Assembly: GCA_029718625.1 (NCBI GenBank)
Contig: CM056379.1
Span: 56,599,487-56,663,486, forward strand
Source: Synaphobranchus kaupii
Taxonomy: Eukaryota; Chordata; Actinopteri; Anguilliformes; Synaphobranchidae
Reading direction: 5' to 3'
DNA: 64,000 nucleotides
Shown: piece by piece, positions 47,966 to 59,000 of the stretch
Numbering within the stretch: position 1 is the first letter of the stretch
Layout of the letters: every line of letters starts with the position of its first letter
Notes under the pieces: model-generated
The model's database searches: none
Told to the model about the DNA's origin: nothing
What the model saw: the letters and a program-made list of their open reading frames with translations, nothing else
Translations under genes and position numbers: made by a program

Positions 47966-48005
47966 AACGAACTGGCGCTGAATAGCAGCCAGCCAGGGGT
48001 TTAAA
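47966..48005 (-). promoter_or_regulatory. Core promoter and predicted transcription start in the 5' LTR
   Basis: TTTAAA at 48000-48005 lies 24-29 bp upstream of position 47976, where the 11-nt self-priming sequence begins. If the RNA starts there, its first 11 nt are exactly those complementary to the primer-binding segment. The same signals recur in the 3' LTR at 42217-42256. Confidence 0.7.
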
Positions 48006-48270
48006 TGGTGCAGGAAGTGAAGGAGAAAACGAGAAACAGGTGTGATGTTAAATCAGGAGTGATTGCCGAAGCACAGCAGTGAGGAATGTGAGTAACGAGA
48101 GGGGCGAGTGATAGGCGGAAGCTAAAGTGGAAAATGAAACCAAAAGTACCCGAGGGAGACGCCCAGTCCACAGCCAGGAGGGAAACACGGACAAGGGATC
48201 CAACATGACACGGAAGGAAACAAGGAAAACATGGAAAACGGACAGGACGGGAACGGAACGTTACACATAC

Positions 48271-48527
48271 AGTATCTATTTATTATAATGTAATTAATTC
48301 TGAAGGCTTAAGTTGTGTGTGGCATAATAAATAAATGAAATTTTTTGCAGGTCAAAAGCATTTACTTCCTTTTACTTATTCTATCATTAGATACATTTTC
48401 CTAGGCATTTTACTAGACTAAATTAGCTGTATTTATAGATATGTTGATAGATATGTTGGATCAGTTGATTTTTGCTAGTTAAATTTGTAAATTGTGATTT
48501 TAGTGTTGCTTGGCTCGTTAAGACCAT
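48271..48527. other. Short unassigned flank between two mobile elements
   Basis: AT-rich sequence between the chromovirus and the nested element cluster. No feature is recognised. Confidence 0.5.
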
Positions 48528-50120
48528 GGGCCCTATCTTACACCCGGCGCAAAGCGGCGCTAACCCAAACGCAAGTGTCTTTGCTATCTTACACCCGGCA
48601 CTGGGTTCATTATAACGCCCAGCGCTCACGTCGTTTAACTACCATGTAATCTTGCGCCCGTTGCAAGTGAACTGGGCGTGTTGGTTTTAAGATGAGGAGT
48701 GGCCAGGATTATTTTTGGCGTATTGCTATCTTGAGCCAGCAGAAACGCTTGCGCTAGAACCACCACAAATCTGGTCTAAAGTCATGTCGCAGTTGTTTAC
48801 ATGTTATTTTAACGGCGCAGATAAGTGCGTCTACATAGGCGTGTGCACAACACGGGTACCCTCCTGTCTGTTACATACAGGGGCGCGCACAAGCATGACT
48901 AAAATATCAAGATTACAATGTGAAATAGTATTATTGTGTAGGCTATATCAAAAAATGCATACTAATAAAAGGGTCCATAGCCTACCTTTCCCTCAGCGAA
49001 GGGGGATGCCATGCAGATTAAATTGCTTTCAGCCCACTCCATAAACATCCAGGCGATGTGCGATGGTACGGGACAATGGCTATCCATTAAAAAGGAGCTG
49101 ATAACACCTATATCAAGCCTAATGCGCAAATTGTCATTTACACCTAATACGTGAATTGTCATTCAATGGAAAACTCGTGCACGGCAATAAACAGACATTT
49201 GAGAACTAAGCGTCTAATTAGAAACGAAAACAAATTTGCAGCAGGTTACACAATTAATTCACAATTAATTTTCATGCCATTCTCTGCATGTGCGCTGCAT
49301 GTTCTCTGTTTCCCCCTGCTGTAAGTCGCACGTTTCACAGTCTTCCTGGGAAAGTGGATTGTTTTAAAGCATTACGCTACGAGCGTAATGGGGACGTGAC
49401 GTGTGAGGTGGGAGGAGCCAAACGCAGCAAGGGGATTCTTTAAGCCCTAAGGCCACTAAGGCGGGAAACCCCGCAGTTAAGGGAGGAGACAAGACAAGAC
49501 CACACGTACCAAAGCTACAAACCGGCTCACTGTCACACGCTAAAGAGTAGAAGCGCAAACGCCAAGTTTTCAGCAAGAAAACCAAATAAGGCAAATGGAC
49601 AGAGCACAAGGTTCCCATACTTCTACGAGCAAAGTGACAGAAGAAAGAGCCAGAAACAACAAACGCCCTGTCTCGGCAACCAGACGCATAAGAACAGGCG
49701 AGTAGCATAAAAGGTAGGCCTACACATAAAACACAGCTAACAAACACTGAAAACTAATAAGCATTAGTATACGAGGAGGCGAAAAGGAACGGAGATCTAA
49801 TGTTCCAAGGCTACTCTCAGGGACTCGCAGTCAAACGCAAACCTGTCAACAAAAACGCCCAAGCTCCATATAAGGAGAAACATACCTGGAGAACGAACAG
49901 AACTATAGTTCCAAACAAAATCGTCCCGCAAGTAAAAAGGACGAACAGGACAGCTGCACCGGACATCACTGGCTAAAAGACCAACACGAGTTAAATAGAA
50001 AATAAATGCCGTGCCTCTTGATAAAGGCGAAGGAACAGATATAACATTCCATGGCTAGATTGATAGGCTCGCAGTCAAATGCAACGACCAGGAAGCAGGA
50101 ACAGAAAAGCTAGGGGAGAT

Positions 50121-50247
50121 GAGTCCTAATAACTACATCTACATAGGCAAATATGCCAGGGGGGACGAGTCCTAATAGCTACTTCCACATAGGCAAGTAC
50201 GCCAGGGGGGAAGAGTCCGAATAACTACATCCACATAGGCAAGTCCC
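50121..50247. repeat. 46-bp tandem repeat inside the solo LTR
   Basis: Units GAGTCCTAATAACTACAT...CATAGGCAA.TA.GCCAGGGGGG start at 50121, 50167 and 50213; the third is partial. Divergence between units is modest. Confidence 0.8.
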
Positions 50248-51290
50248 CGCATTGATCGAGAAAACGTAAAGGGGTAAGCGCCCGATCTCCCAGGAGAGAG
50301 AAACATTTTACAGGCGAGCCGACGGAGCACCGTCGTCCCATAACTTTACTAGCAAACATGACTAATGCAAGCTTAATTGAAAACACGCCCTAGCTTCTCA
50401 ATAATGGGAAATGTAACGAGGCGGAGGAACAGAGATAACGTTCCATGGTTACTTTCATAAATGCGCAATCAAACACAAACATGTCCATAGCATCGTCCAA
50501 GCTCCATATAAGGAGGGACACACCCGGAGAACGAACAGAACTATAGTTCCGAACAAAATCGTCCCGTAGGTGAAAAGGACGAACAGGAACAGCTGTAACA
50601 AAAGACCAACGCAAACTTAATCGAAAATAACCGACCTGCCTCCAAGAATAAATAAAACCCTAAAGTCAGTATGATACAAACGCCCTGTCTCTTAGTAAAA
50701 GGCAATAGATCTAGGTAAAAAACGACAAACAAAGGACAGACCAGAAAGTGGAGACTGAAATGAGCACACCAAACAGGAATTCAACCTGAAGCTCAAAGCA
50801 CAAAGGCCAGTACCGCAAAACTCCAATAAAAGCACAACGGAGCAAAATGGTCTCCTTAAAAACCTAGATCTAATCATACGTTTAAAACTTTAAAAGGGCA
50901 AAATAAACCGCACACTAGTGATGTTACGGATGATACCGAAGCTCCGAGCTGTGTGTCGAGTACGTAGGGCAGTTTCTACAGAAGCCTCCCACCGAAGCTT
51001 GTATCACTTTCAGAGAAGCACGTGATCGATGACAAACGAGGCCTCGGGTGCTGTAGAACCACGTGATCGCTTTGTTTTGCGTTTTGGGCGGAATTAGGGG
51101 TTTTCAATTGTAGATATAAAGGAGCGATACCCCCCTTATTTCGAGGGTTGTTGCGGAGAGTTTATTATTATTGGTATTATTGCTATTGAACGTTTTTGGA
51201 GTATTTTTTTGAGGAATCTTTGGAGTATTTTTATTTATTTTTTTGTACAACTTTTGTACAGTTTTGTCGTTTTTGTACAAAAATAGGCTA

Positions 51291-51700
51291 ATGCAACCTG
51301 CATGGAAGCGAAAATCTTCTCCTGCTTGGGAATATTTTGACCCGATATCTCCAAATAAGGCAGGCCTAAGTGGCGTAGATATAAAAACACACTGAAACGC
51401 TATTCGAACACTGGGCTAGCAATCGACTGTGCATGTAGTTCGTTGGTTGTTATTTTAACGTAACTACATCAGATTATTACGATTTGTTTAATATTATGAT
51501 TTGATTGTTATTTCTTATTCTTTCTTATTATCATTATCATCTGCATTCCTTCTCAAATGGCATATTATTTAATTTTGAAGGTAAAGTGCTTGCTGTGCCT
51601 AAAGGAGCTGGCTTACAGCAATAATACCTCGTCCAGGCATTATCGGGCAATGCATGAAAATGCACCTGCCAATGAGCAAGAAACCAGCGGAGGTTATTTA
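51291..51700 (+). pseudogene. Broken hAT transposase N terminus (BED zinc finger)
   Basis: The frame from the ATG at 51291 gives RKSSPAWEYFDPISPNK, the aromatic start of a BED finger, and then runs out. After an AG at 51579-51580 a second segment gives VKCLLCLKELAYSNNTSSRH and YRAMH, supplying the C-x2-C and H-x4-H zinc ligands. The two halves are separated by about 200 bp that may be an intron. The catalytic hAT domain is absent, so this cannot be a working transposase. Confidence 0.8.
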
Positions 51701-52144
51701 GTTATTTATTTATTTTACTTTTTAATAGCAGTTATGGTTGCTTTATCATAATCATACTGACATACATGTTGATAAAAATACATTTGCATATTGTTATTTT
51801 GCCATAGGTTCCAGAAAGCAAGAACTTGATGAGGCCATTAATAAAAATCTATAAAACCCCCCCTTTTCAGTCACAAAAGCACCTTCCCTTTCACTGCCCA
51901 TACTGAAGCACATTCACTTTCACTGCCTGGTTACAGAAGCACTCCCAGTCCCAGACCAGACACACTTTTACTGCTCAATAGAACCCCACACAAATGTTGT
52001 CCCCCTTTATATCAATCTTCCTGTTTTCATTTTGAAAGTTAATATAATATTACATATATTATTTTATAGGTAATATATCTTAGTATAAAACAAATCTAGC
52101 CTAATGACAGTTACAAATATAAATTATGAGTATGTTAGTATGTG

Positions 52145-52232
52145 TATCGCCTGAGCGGGGTTTTGAACTGGTAGCCTACAGAAATGGCTCTGAAGTCCGA
52201 CGCGTTACCAGTGAGCTAAAGTGTCGCTTGCT
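52145..52232 (-). repeat. Degenerate tRNA-like segment inside the hAT element
   Basis: The minus strand reads TTAGCTCACTGGTAACGCGTC, then CGGACTTCAGAGCC and later AGTTCAAAACCCC, resembling a D arm, anticodon arm and T loop in order. The acceptor and T stems do not pair well, so it is tRNA-derived and not a functional tRNA gene. Confidence 0.45.
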
Positions 52233-53425
52233 GTTAGCTCGCGGCAACTTCGTTATTTTGAACCTGGGGTGGAATTTGTAATGATTTCGTTGCTCTAAAT
52301 TACTTTTACCAGCAGGTGTCACTAGTGTACACTGTGTTGAATGAGGCTTCGAGTAATGAATCTATTTGCGATACAATTGGCTGCAAAGCCTCAGTGCTTC
52401 AGGAAGCCTCATTTCGCCATCACTACCGCACACAAAACAGCACAACTAATACCAGAAAATACACCACAGAACAAACAATCAAACAATCACAATGAACAAT
52501 TAATATCGAAGCCCAGAGCGAAAGAAACATGGGCTTAAATAGCTCACCCCAAAGCACACACACCTGTCTCAGTAATCAGACTTCTTCCGTGAAAGACGAG
52601 ATGGAGCCAAAACTCCACTAAAGGAGCAGCGCCCACGTGTGGTGACCGAGGAACACGACCGCGAGGGAGAAAGGGTCATAAACCATGACGAGTAAAACAG
52701 GTTGGTCACATTTCCATAAACAGGACATTATTAAACAAGGGGAAATATGCGTGAACATATGGGTTGCCAACCTGACAGCTTTATTGTATTTAGTGTCATC
52801 ATTAAGGCAAAATAACAGTATTTATGTTATTAATCAATATTACTATGCATGTAGCCTAATGAACTTCGGATGAAGCTTGAACTTCGAGAACTCCATGAGA
52901 ACAGCCTCATGGAATTGATGTTTGACACTTTCATTGCATAATAAAACGAAATTCGCTGAACAAGCAGGCTAATTTGGCGTTTTCTAAGGTGAGACTGAAG
53001 CCATTGATGGCTTATTCTCAGCTGTTGCAGGTCCTTTTAACTCAATTTAACCGCATATATTTTGTAAAATAACAGCCCTGTCAGGAATTACCGGGAACTC
53101 GTAGGCTAATGGTTAGTCTGAATAATATTGATCATACTCCATTTAGCCTATTCCTTGATCACACTAAACACGCACAAGCATGTCTGTTTTGCCATCAAGC
53201 AATCCGCCAAGGTGGAAAAGCAGGCTTTTAAAGGGAATGGGGTATGACATTTTGATTGGTTTATTGCATGTCACGCCCAAGACACACCTATAATTAATGA
53301 AGCGACTAGTGCTTAGCGCCCAAAAAACACGCCGTTAAAATAGCAAAAGTGGACTTGGACACGCCCAAAATGGACTTTACACCATGCGCTTAGACCAAGC
53401 GCCAAGATCGCCAAGATAGAGCCCC

Positions 53426-55913
53426 ATGTTCTTCACATGGACCCCATAGTCTGGTATTAAGTCTATCCTATGCCAATGCTGACTGTGACCTTGCAGGGCA
53501 CCAGTCATCGCCTGAGGAGACTGGGGCCGTGACCGAATACGATCACTGTTCCTGCCCCTGTCCACTCAGACCCCTGTCTACTATGTGCCCTGTCCCCTCA
53601 CTTTGCAAGCAGTGTGTGAAAGAAATCCTACAAAACTCTTTCCAAACTAGTGAGGAAGTAGTTTGTAATATATGTTTTATTTTATATTTTTACTGAAAAT
53701 ATCACTTAGTTTACATATGACATTACAAATCGTAGATTATGAAGATAGAATTAACAAAAATAAAAAGAGGGTAGTTTGTAATATGTCCCGCTCTTCAAGT
53801 TTCAGTTCCAGTTTACTTCCAGAAATTGTCAGATGAGTGCACAGTTCTGAGGATGAGTGTGCTCCTGAATCCCCTCAACAAGACCCCGGAAATAAGGGGT
53901 TCACTCTGGTATTTTAAGTGCCCCCATTTGTGAGAAAAAGTCACCCACTCAAAATCTTTTTGAAAACGTTGACTCAAATATGAGGCCCCTAAAGGGATTC
54001 AGGGATTGTATTCGGTCACGGCCTAATTTCAGTTGGTGGGATGTTCATGAATCATTGTGCACCAGCGACCCCCTCTGGTCAATTGGATGCTCACAGCATG
54101 TACAAGATGCTCAGCTAAAGTGTCCTCCTCCTGCTCAGTCTCTGTCTAGGCTTAATTGGTGGACTGGAGTGAAAAGAAGCAGAGGCTGACATCATTTCAG
54201 AGGAGACCCTTTTCTTCTCCGCACTGCCAAATTTGACAGAGGCTGTTGCAGTGGTGACCTCAGTGTAAAAAAACACTTGGGAATTCCAAATAGGAGAAAA
54301 TTAGGGCCAAAGCAGTACCACTCTTATAGCCCATGCATCACATTATTGGGAGTTTTTGGGGCCTGCTGAGTTCATAAATGATACCCATTTTTGCTTTCAC
54401 CTATAAACTGACCTAGACTATTTCAATAGTGAAATGTTGAATGTGAATAAAAAAGTGAACGTGACCAAAGTACCACCTTTATCTCCTAAGTTACAACCTC
54501 AATTACTGAGCAGAGTATACATGGACTGTCTGGACATGCACTAATTAAGTTAATGCTTCACTAAGTACCACTTTGCCATAATAACCACTTGTGACTTACA
54601 ACCACACAAGTATAACATGCATACATAAATTCACAAATACAGTGCATGACAAGCTATACGTGACCTTATCTTTTGGGATTTTGGTTTGTCTTTAAATGTT
54701 ATTGTCTTCTATCTCCCCTTGGACTATATCTTATACTTTACAAATTAGACTAAATGTTCTGTTCTGTTCTCATCATTGTGTTCTTATTTTGTTCTGTCAA
54801 AGTCATATGTTATCATCTGTTAAATTTGAAGACTACCTGAAAATGAAAACATAAGATAGATAATTATGATAAAAAACATGTTGTGTGTAAAAATACCTCC
54901 AAGAGTCAACATACAGTCTACTAACATAACTATTACGTGCACATCAGTCAGTGAACAGTGAATTATATGTAACAAGAAACACAAGAACATAGATACATAA
55001 CATTTATTTTATGGATTTACCTTTCATACACATGACAGACCCAGTTATATATGTCATGATGGCCAAATTGTCCCAAATGTTCAGTTTTAACACCATTTTA
55101 TTTTACTGGATTATTGCCCACACTAAAATAATCAAACTAAAAATAAATCATTGCTGCCACTCTGTTGATTGTCAAACTGGATTGTCAAGGTTTAAGCTAT
55201 GGGTGGATACTATTTAGATAATTTGATTACAAAATTACCATTGTTATAAAAAAATACTAGGTTGCAGATTATGATCACGTCAATCTTGCATTCAATCCTA
55301 CAGAAAATTCAAAACACCACTTTCAAAACTTCCGCCACCAGACATACAGTTCTCCAACACCAGCTTTCCTTGACAACTCCTTTCACCATAACTAGTTCCT
55401 TGGGGTGGTCACACCTTTATCCCATAATTAAGGAAGCTACCTGCGTGTTCTGTCATGGTGTTCGAAACACTTTCCCAAAATAAAACAAAAGGTGTGCATG
55501 TGTGTGTGAGAGTTAGACCTCCCATAACTGACACCACACAAAATCAAGACCAGTGATTGTGTATTGCTCATAACTAGAAAGAGTGTCACTAAAGTTTAAA
55601 AAAATTGTATGAACTTGATGATGGATCCAAAGAGAAAAAACACCATTCTAATCACCATTTTGTCAATTAAGTATAAAAGCTTTTTATGTTATTTTTACAA
55701 ATAACTGTTCTTTGAATTATCTGCAGCCTAGGAAAAATAATTAAATGGAAATGTCTATAAGCATACCAATGACTTGTAGCTTTTGTAAGTGTAGAGAATA
55801 TGATCTCTTTGACAAGCACTGTCAGAAAAAAGATTATTATTTCTTGTATGATTATATGCCATATACAACTGTACAGCACATTGTGAGCAAGGTTAATGTG
55901 ACTGCACCCAACC
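53426..55913. other. Region downstream of both convergent genes
   Basis: No gene is recognised. A perfect 16-bp inverted repeat (53525-53540 and 54008-54023) brackets about 470 bp. On the minus strand AATAAA at 55008-55003 is a candidate polyadenylation signal for the downstream minus-strand gene, about 0.9 kb past its stop. The rest is AT-rich. Confidence 0.5.
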
Positions 55914-56025
55914 TTAGCTTTTGATCTTGTCTTGAACTTTTGCAGTATCTCTATCTTCTTCAATGTCCAGGAGTTTCAGTGCTCCAGTCAAGTGGTTGAT
56001 AAAGGTGGAGTCTGGGTAACCATTT
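55914..56025 (-). CDS. NID-Deltex gene, terminal coding exon 5
   Basis: The acceptor is CATCCTAG ending at 56026. The exon encodes NGYPDSTFINHLTGALKLL and a charged tail, ending at TAA (55916-55914). NGYPD followed by a helix is the expected end of a Deltex C-terminal domain, which confirms the join. Confidence 0.88.
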
Positions 56026-59000
56026 CTAGGATGGAAGATAGCACAGTAAGTACAAGATCAGCACCAATGCAAGACGACACCCAGAGCTTGATTAAAGTTA
56101 ATGGTATATCCTAGAGTCTAAATCCGTGTAAAGTCATAGTAGATATTTTATAGATGTTTCTGGATCAATCATTTATAATATAAAGTCTCCAATCTCTTGG
56201 ATTGAAAGCAGGTTCCCATTCCTTCTCTGCCCAGAGGGAATGTTCTCCCAGGACAAGAAATATAACTAACTCACGCAGGCTTCCCTCCATTCATCCTAGT
56301 CTTGTGTGGGATGCTTCCCCATGTCACCCTTCCTCCCATGTCGCCTTCTATGACAGTGAAGGTGAGACCCTCATTGAATGCCCTCTTGAGCAGTGGCACC
56401 AGCTTATGCGTCTGCTTGTTGAGAGGCAGGAAAGCTTCAAACACACCCCCTTGGAATGGAGCCCCAGGGTTGGGGTGACCTTCCTAAAGCAAGAAGTGAT
56501 TATACATAAAAGACAAAACTTTGTCAATTTTATTCAGCCATCAAACAGTGAAACTGAAAATGTCTTTCCCGTATCCAAATTCTATCATCCCATATAACCA
56601 TCCATGATTAATTCTTATATTTATCCTGTTCAGCCCAAATTACAAAACAATACTAATTTCAAATAGGGCAAAATCCATCATGTCAGACTAAGGCAAAATG
56701 AGACTTGCACACTTGGTATAGTGCTCCAAAAATAAATCTTTACTTCAACACAGTGTCATCGGAAACTTTCTCTCGAGAGATATGAGCATCAGACTGAAAA
56801 CCTTCATCAGCGCTTTAAGGAGAGGGGTTATAGGGAGGACTGGATTATTTCTGCGAAAGTTGACGATGGGCCAACAAAACTTCTATCCAGACCACGTTCA
56901 GAGACCCAACCAATTTTGTGCATTGCTGGTTATTCACCACTTGGGCATCGTTTTAAAGAAATTATAAGAAAACACTGCCACTTGTTAAACTCTGATCCAC
57001 GTATTAAGGACTTATTAAAAATTCCTCTGAGGTTAGTTTTTAAAAGACAATCTAACTTCAGGGATACGTTGGTCAGGTCAGACATTGCACCGCAACAAAG
57101 CTCTACCTTTTTATCCGAAGTACCTGACAGTAATTATAAATGTGGTTCATGCACACAATGCAATTTATCATAAGCTGCAATACCACTAACGTTATTTACA
57201 TGCTCAAGTGTCCATGTGGTCTTGCATATGAGGGCAAAACAAGCAGAGCCCTAAAAACCAGAAATAGTGAGAACCGGAGTTCCATCAGAACCGGTCATAC
57301 TAAGAGTCCTGTTTCATTACATTTTAACACCAATAATCACAAATGTGTCGTCTTTAAGATATGTTGGCATTGAAAGAGTAATTCTACCCCGGCGGGGGAA
57401 GGGGGGGGTATGGATCATGCCCTTCTCAGACGGGACACATACTGGATCCACCGGCTAAAAACCTTTACCCATGCTCTTAACATGGAGTTTGACATTAAAC
57501 CATTTCTCTGACCATCCTATAAATGTTATGGCTACTGTGACTTTGTCTATTGTCAGTGTCTATGTATCTATTATATTATGCTATAATGTTCTGCTTTCTA
57601 TTTTGTTTCCATTTCAATAGATAGGTGGAGGTCACACAATGTTTCTTTATTATTTTTATCACATTTTTTATGTTTATATTCCGGCACTAATTTGGGAGGC
57701 ACTACCCAGAGAATATAGCCTATGGGCAGGTTGTACAAAATAACTGTCAGAATACATGCACCTATAGTCTTCTGGGCTATATTTTTTAAATAGCCTAATG
57801 AACAGGGCACGTATATGTTCTGATGAAGACTCGCTTGCTGAAATTTTTATATTGTGCTGAAGTAAAGATTTATTTTTGGAGTACTATACGAAGCGAGTCT
57901 CATTTTGCCTGAACACTCTTTTAGTCTGACTCTGCACCTTAAACTATGGGGCTGGGGTACGTACATACTTTCGGACATTTCACAAAATCCGTCATGTACC
58001 AGGAATTAAACCATAGACTAGAAAAAAAATTACCCCTTGAATGCCATCAGGAATGTTGTAGGTGAGCTTTACAGTCGTATCCCTAATGTGCCCGGCAAGG
58101 CCCATGGACAGCTCAGTGAAGTTCATGGTACCCTTGATGCCCTTGACATCCTTAGCTTTGGGGCAGACCTTACAGGAGGCATGGTCACAAAGACACTGTG
58201 GGCAGTAAGCGTTGCCACATGCCATTCTTGATATGGAGCCCCTGCTGGCCCCACACAGACAGGACTGGCTATCTTCTTGGGTCTTTTTTTTGCCTGGTAT
58301 CTTCCCTGACACAGCGGCATGTTGGTCTTTGGGATCTTTTCTCTCTGGACTTTCTAGCCCATCTAAGCCTGGGGGGATATGTCTCTCATGTGTGGTAAAG
58401 TTGGGGGGTCTTTGGATCCTTTCTCTATTAGGTACCACTGCATTCTCATTGGTGTAAGCTAAATTTGGCAAAGAAGCTGATCCACTGTCTTTCGGAACAT
58501 TGACTCTCCGGCCTTCTACTGTTGGTTGGGTCAGTGATGTGTCAGATTCAAGGTTTTCCCTGCACTCCAACCCCAGCTTGTTTTTGAACACTGGATCTTT
58601 GTGTTCTGCAGATTGGCTCCATCCTTCCTTCATCATTCCAAAGTCATGTTTCTTTTCCCTTTGGCTGGAGTCTTTCTCCTGGTGGTTGTCTCTCCCTCTG
58701 CTGCTGGACTCCAGCTCTCTGTCCATTTGTGTGTCCCTGCTATACTGTGGGCTATCTACTGATATGAGGCCAGTGGTTTGAATTATGTCTTCTTTCAGCA
58801 GGTTGTGGGCTCCTGAGGCAGTCTCTAGGCCCTTCATATTATCTGTTGGCATCTGGGATATGTTTTCAAGTAAGAGAGAGGTGGGAGAGGAGCCATCTAG
58901 ATTCTCCTCCATCTCCTTTTCTCTCTGTGTACCATTGTGGAAGACTTCCATCAGCTTTGAAACCACCTGCCCACACAGCTGATTGGGCCCCATGATTATG

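Larger units (their letters stand above)
46864..48265 (-). repeat. 5' LTR of the chromovirus (sense direction)
   Basis: 1,402 bp, bounded TGTAAC...GTAACA in the sense direction. It is the same sequence as 41115-42516, displaced by exactly 5,749 bp. The predicted promoter has TTTAAA at 48000-48005 and a start near 47976. It contains a minisatellite of GGAACTGGACT-type units. Confidence 0.95.
41110..48270 (-). mobile_element. Complete Ty3/gypsy chromovirus-type LTR retrotransposon (sushi/Tf1-like), with target duplications
   Basis: The element proper is 41115-48265 (7,151 bp), read on the minus strand. Both 1,402-bp LTRs begin TG and end CA, and CATAC flanks the insertion at 41110-41114 and 48266-48270. 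Order in the sense direction: 5' LTR, primer-binding segment, gag, pol (protease, reverse transcriptase, RNase H, integrase, chromodomain), polypurine tract, 3' LTR. No envelope-like frame is present. Both main frames are uninterrupted and the LTRs look identical wherever I compared them, so the insertion should be very recent. Confidence 0.97.
50916..52425 (+). mobile_element. hAT-type DNA transposon remnant with 8-bp target duplication
   Basis: The ends are TAGTGATG (50916-50923) and CATCACTA (52418-52425). A perfect 8-bp target duplication CCGCACAC lies at 50908-50915 and 52426-52433, the hAT hallmark. At 1,510 bp it is much shorter than an autonomous hAT. The coding remnant is limited to a BED-finger N terminus, so it was internally deleted. 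Confidence 0.88.
49402..52685 (-). mobile_element. Solo LTR, interrupted by an hAT element
   Basis: It begins TGTGAGG and ends AAACCA on the plus strand (TG...CA), and TGACG flanks both ends (49397-49401 and 52686-52690). Without the nested hAT it is about 1,766 bp. A TATA-like CTATTTAAG at about 52543-52535 on the minus strand suggests minus orientation. No gag or pol remains, as expected after recombination between two LTRs. It contains a 46-bp tandem repeat (starts 50121, 50167, 50213) and longer duplicated segments near 49788, 50030 and 50415. Confidence 0.75.
48528..53425. mobile_element. Outer DNA transposon-like element interrupted by a solo LTR
   Basis: The left end reads GGGCCCTATCTTACACCCGG and the right end, reversed, GGGCTCTATCTTGGCG; the inverted identity is clear but imperfect. 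CATG abuts both ends. Short subterminal repeats (ATCTTACACCCGGC twice at the left; CGCCAAGATCGCCAAGATAG at the right) are typical of non-autonomous DNA elements. Without the nested insert it is about 1.6 kb and has no convincing transposase. The superfamily and exact ends are unresolved. Confidence 0.6.

Noticed and set aside
57140..57373. Independent GIY-YIG nuclease gene
   Set aside because: It is one frame of a frameshifted Penelope-like polyprotein with flanking inverted repeats, so it is a retroelement remnant.
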